From: Verrucomicrobiales bacterium
GTDB lineage: Bacteria; Verrucomicrobiota; Verrucomicrobiia; Limisphaerales; CAIMTB01
NCBI GenBank assembly: GCA_016795425.1
Contig: JAEUHG010000131.1
Coordinates: 84,884-148,883, forward strand
DNA length: 64,000 nt
Direction: 5' to 3'
The notes beneath the pieces were generated by a model. It searched no databases. It was not told where the DNA came from and saw only the letters and a list, made by a program, of their open reading frames with translations. How positions within the stretch are numbered: the stretch's first letter is position 1; the number at the start of each line of letters is the position of its first letter. The position numbers and the translations under genes are program-made. Positions 61,847 to 64,000 of the stretch are shown here, in pieces.

Positions 61847-62985
61847 ATCCGCACCTGTCGCCCTCCGGGCCTGCACCCACCGCCCCCGCAGCGGCTCCCG
61901 GTCTTTCCACGCAGCCGCACCGACCTCCGATCGATCCGTCTCCCAGCGAGGATCCGGGGGCGCGGGCCATGGATGACGCACTGCGCAGCGGGACGCGCAT
62001 CCTGCGCGTGCTCATGGCGTTGGTCGCCGGCGCGGTCCTGTTCTCCGGCGTGTTTACCGTCCAACCCAACGAAGTCGCCGTTGTGCTCCGGTTCGGCCGA
62101 CCGGTGGATGGCTCTTCCGGTCCCTTACGCCAACCGGGTCTGCATTGGGCCCTGCCCTACCCCATGGACGAAGTGGTGCGCATTCCTGTTGGCCAAAGTC
62201 ATTCCATCATGTCGACCGCCGGCTGGTATCAAGTCACCCGGGAACAGGAGGCCGCCGGCGTCGAACCGGATGCCCGGGCGTCGCTCGCGCCGGGAGTCGA
62301 CGGATACGTGCTCAGCGCTGATGGCAACATCGTCCATGCGCGCGCCACCCTGAAATACCGCATCGCCGATCCGATGGCTTACCTCTTCCGCTTCGCCGCC
62401 ATCGGCCATCTCCTCGAGAACGTCCTCAACAACGCCCTGGCCGACACGGCCGGTCGATTCCGAGCCGACGCCGCGGTCTACGGCGACAAAATCGCCTTCC
62501 GCGACGCAGTGCTCGATCGCGTCCGCGAGGCGATCGACCAACATGGCCTCGGCATCACGCTGGAACCCTCGGATGTCCAGGTCGTCGCACCCCTCGATGT
62601 CCGCCCTTCGTTCGAGGCCGTTCTCGCCGCCGAACAGGAACGGAGCAGCAAGATCAACGAAGCACGGGCCTACGCCGCCGAAATCACGGTGAAGGCCACC
62701 GGCGAAGCCGAGGCATTGCTGGCGGGAGCCCGCGGTTGGCGAAGCCAAATCGTCTCCGCGGTCGCGGCGGAAGCCGACTCCTTTTCCGACCAACTTCCCC
62801 ACTTCGAACGGAATCCAGTGCTTTTCGCGCGTCGCCGGCTGACGGAGACCCTCGAAGGGGTTCTCACCAATGCTCAGGACAAATTCCTATTCCCCTCCCC
62901 GACCGGCGACGGCTCCCGACATCTGCGACTTCAGTTAAGCCGCGAACCGGTCAAACCCAACCACCGCGAAGGCGCTCGTCCCTGA
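61843..62985 (+). CDS. Second HflK-like SPFH protein
   Basis: A 380-aa protein with a Pro/Ala-rich N-terminal tail of about 45 residues, one membrane helix (RVLMALVAGAVLFSGVF) and an SPFH domain: 'VQPNEVAVVLRFGRPV', 'QPGLHWALPYPMDEVVRIPV', 'GYVLSADGNIVHARATLKYR', then 'NNALADTAGRFRADAAVYG'. The coiled-coil end includes 'RAYAAEITVKATGEAEALLA'. The tail before the helix is like that of HflK, which also has a polar N-terminus in the cytoplasm. It is coupled by ATGA to the HflC-like gene and lies 8 bp before the ATPase gene. Confidence 0.88.
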   Translation: MNPHLSPSGPAPTAPAAAPGLSTQPHRPPIDPSPSEDPGARAMDDALRSGTRILRVLMALVAGAVLFSGVFTVQPNEVAVVLRFGRPVDGSSGPLRQPGLHWALPYPMDEVVRIPVGQSHSIMSTAGWYQVTREQEAAGVEPDARASLAPGVDGYVLSADGNIVHARATLKYRIADPMAYLFRFAAIGHLLENVLNNALADTAGRFRADAAVYGDKIAFRDAVLDRVREAIDQHGLGITLEPSDVQVVAPLDVRPSFEAVLAAEQERSSKINEARAYAAEITVKATGEAEALLAGARGWRSQIVSAVAAEADSFSDQLPHFERNPVLFARRRLTETLEGVLTNAQDKFLFPSPTGDGSRHLRLQLSREPVKPNHREGARP

Positions 62986-62993
62986 TTTCCACC

Positions 62994-64000
62994 ATGCAAG
63001 TCACCTCGCTCCTCAGCCGGCGTTCCACGTCCGCGGACCCCGACGCCGCGGGGGATTCGACCGACGTCCGGTCCCACGCCGAGACCGAACAACCGCTGCG
63101 CCAACTCCGGCTCGTGTTTGCCGGATTGATTCTGATCAGCGGCTCCTACCTTTCCGAATGGTTGCTGCCGAAGGGCGCGGCGGTCGGCGGTCTGTGCGCC
63201 CTCGTCGGCGCGATCATTCTGGGCGCGCCCATCCTGTGGACCAGCGTTCGCGACCTGCGCGAAGGCGTGGTCAGCATCAACGAACTCGTCAGCCTTGCCG
63301 TGCTCGCCTCCTTCGCCACGGGCGACTACCGAACCGCTGGCGTCGTGTCGTTTTTCATGCTCGTTGGTGAGATCATCGAAACCCGCACCGCGGCCGGCGC
63401 GCGGGCCTCCATCGAATCGCTCATTCAACTCACCCCCACGCGGGCGCGACGTCTCGCCTCCAATGGCGAGGAGGTGGAAGTCGCCACGCAGCACCTCGCT
63501 GTCGGCGACCGCATCCGCGTTCGTCCCGGCGACAACATCCCCGCCGACGGCGTCGTCCGAATCGGCGCCGGTTCCGTCAACCAGGCGACGATCACCGGCG
63601 AATCGCTGCCCGTGGATCGCAGACCGGGCGACGAGGTCTTCGCCGGCACCATCAACCTCACCGGGATGCTGGAGGTCGAAGTCACCCGCGCCGGAGGCGA
63701 TACGACGCTGGGAAAGGTCCGTGAACTCATTCTCGCGGCGGAACAATCGCGATCACCGTTCATGCGGCTCATGGATCGTTACATGGGCCACTACACGCCG
63801 CTCGTGCTTACCGTCGGCGCGCTGGTCTGGGTTTTCACCCACGATCTCGACCGTGTGATCTCCGTGCTCGTGGTCTCCTGCCCCTGCGCCTTTGTGCTCG
63901 CCACCCCGACCGCCATGGTCGCGGCCCTCTCGGCGGCCGCCCGGCTTGGTGTTCTGGTGAAAAACGTCGCGGATCTCGAACTCGCCTCCCGCATCAACGC
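62994..64000 (+). CDS. P1B-type heavy-metal ATPase, N-terminal part (3' truncated by window edge)
   Basis: About 335 residues are present and the frame stays open at the window end. After a polar start come helices (LVFAGLILISGSYLSEWLL; VGGLCALVGAIILGAPILW). The actuator domain has 'VRPGDNIPADGVV' and 'ATITGESLPVD' (TGES). The metal-path helix is 'VVSCPCAFVLATPTAMVAAL' with Cys-Pro-Cys. No N-terminal CxxC metal-binding domain is visible. CPC fits copper or zinc/cadmium/lead exporters; the C-terminal helices that would decide between them lie beyond the window. Its place after three SPFH genes suggests they form a functional unit. Confidence 0.88.
   Translation, partial: MQVTSLLSRRSTSADPDAAGDSTDVRSHAETEQPLRQLRLVFAGLILISGSYLSEWLLPKGAAVGGLCALVGAIILGAPILWTSVRDLREGVVSINELVSLAVLASFATGDYRTAGVVSFFMLVGEIIETRTAAGARASIESLIQLTPTRARRLASNGEEVEVATQHLAVGDRIRVRPGDNIPADGVVRIGAGSVNQATITGESLPVDRRPGDEVFAGTINLTGMLEVEVTRAGGDTTLGKVRELILAAEQSRSPFMRLMDRYMGHYTPLVLTVGALVWVFTHDLDRVISVLVVSCPCAFVLATPTAMVAALSAAARLGVLVKNVADLELASRIN

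Overview
The window is 64 kb of GC-rich bacterial chromosome and most resembles a Verrucomicrobiota genome (Limisphaerales/Pedosphaera-like). The signs are lone pseudopilin genes with a type II prepilin leader and a C-terminal 'DGH' motif, very large secreted proteins ending in a 'YxVExSxDLxxW'-type domain, HAF-repeat and PEP-CTERM proteins, a LytS/LytTR two-component pair, and a run of HflK/HflC-like genes beside a P1B ATPase. I see no tRNA, rRNA, CRISPR array, insertion sequence or replication origin.

Layout. 1-9 kb: the end of a WD40 protein, a giant secreted protein with Ca-binding-type Asp repeats, and (minus strand) a 1224-aa cytoplasmic protein ending in what looks like a dead papain-fold domain. 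9.5-19.5 kb: two pseudopilins, a small exported protein, an exported amidohydrolase with an AI-2E-type permease, FabZ, a LytS/LytTR pair, two sugar transferases (GT9, GT2) and a relic of a YtcJ-like amidohydrolase. 19.5-42.1 kb: an aryl-polyene/flexirubin-type pigment cluster in two minus-strand operons. Operon A (42.1 to 33.7 kb) encodes a flavin halogenase, O-methyltransferase, PaaK-like aryl ligase, GT2-DUF2062 and an MMPL exporter fused to a methyltransferase. Operon B (32.6 to 19.5 kb) encodes an exported protein, an aromatic ammonia-lyase, LpxL-like acyltransferase, thioesterase, ketosynthase, a short ketosynthase-like protein, ACP, a fused ketosynthase/chain-length-factor, polysaccharide deacetylase, LolA-like protein, DUF3261 lipoprotein, C45-type acyltransferase and PlsC-like acyltransferase. 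A plus-strand DUF4410 gene lies between them. The predicted product is a halogenated, O-methylated aryl polyene moved to the outer envelope. No ketoreductase or phosphopantetheinyl transferase is in the window, and the only dehydratase (FabZ) lies about 6 kb beyond the cluster.

42.4-57.9 kb: plus-strand genes that may handle a scarce metal, zinc being the best guess. They are DUF4331, a TPR protein, HupE/UreJ, a nitroreductase-like protein, a small His-rich membrane protein preceded by a Fur-family-like operator, a tandem HxH protein with an internal PEP-CTERM signal, a 2047-aa protein with three HAF plus anchor-M-type modules, and a COG0523 GTPase. 58-64 kb: an ABC-2 type permease, three SPFH proteins and a truncated P1B-type ATPase, apparently one operon.

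Many neighbouring genes overlap by 4 bp (ATGA or GTGA), and I used this to choose starts. Shine-Dalgarno sequences are weak throughout, so many start codons are provisional. All functional names come from recognising motifs by eye; no database search was run.
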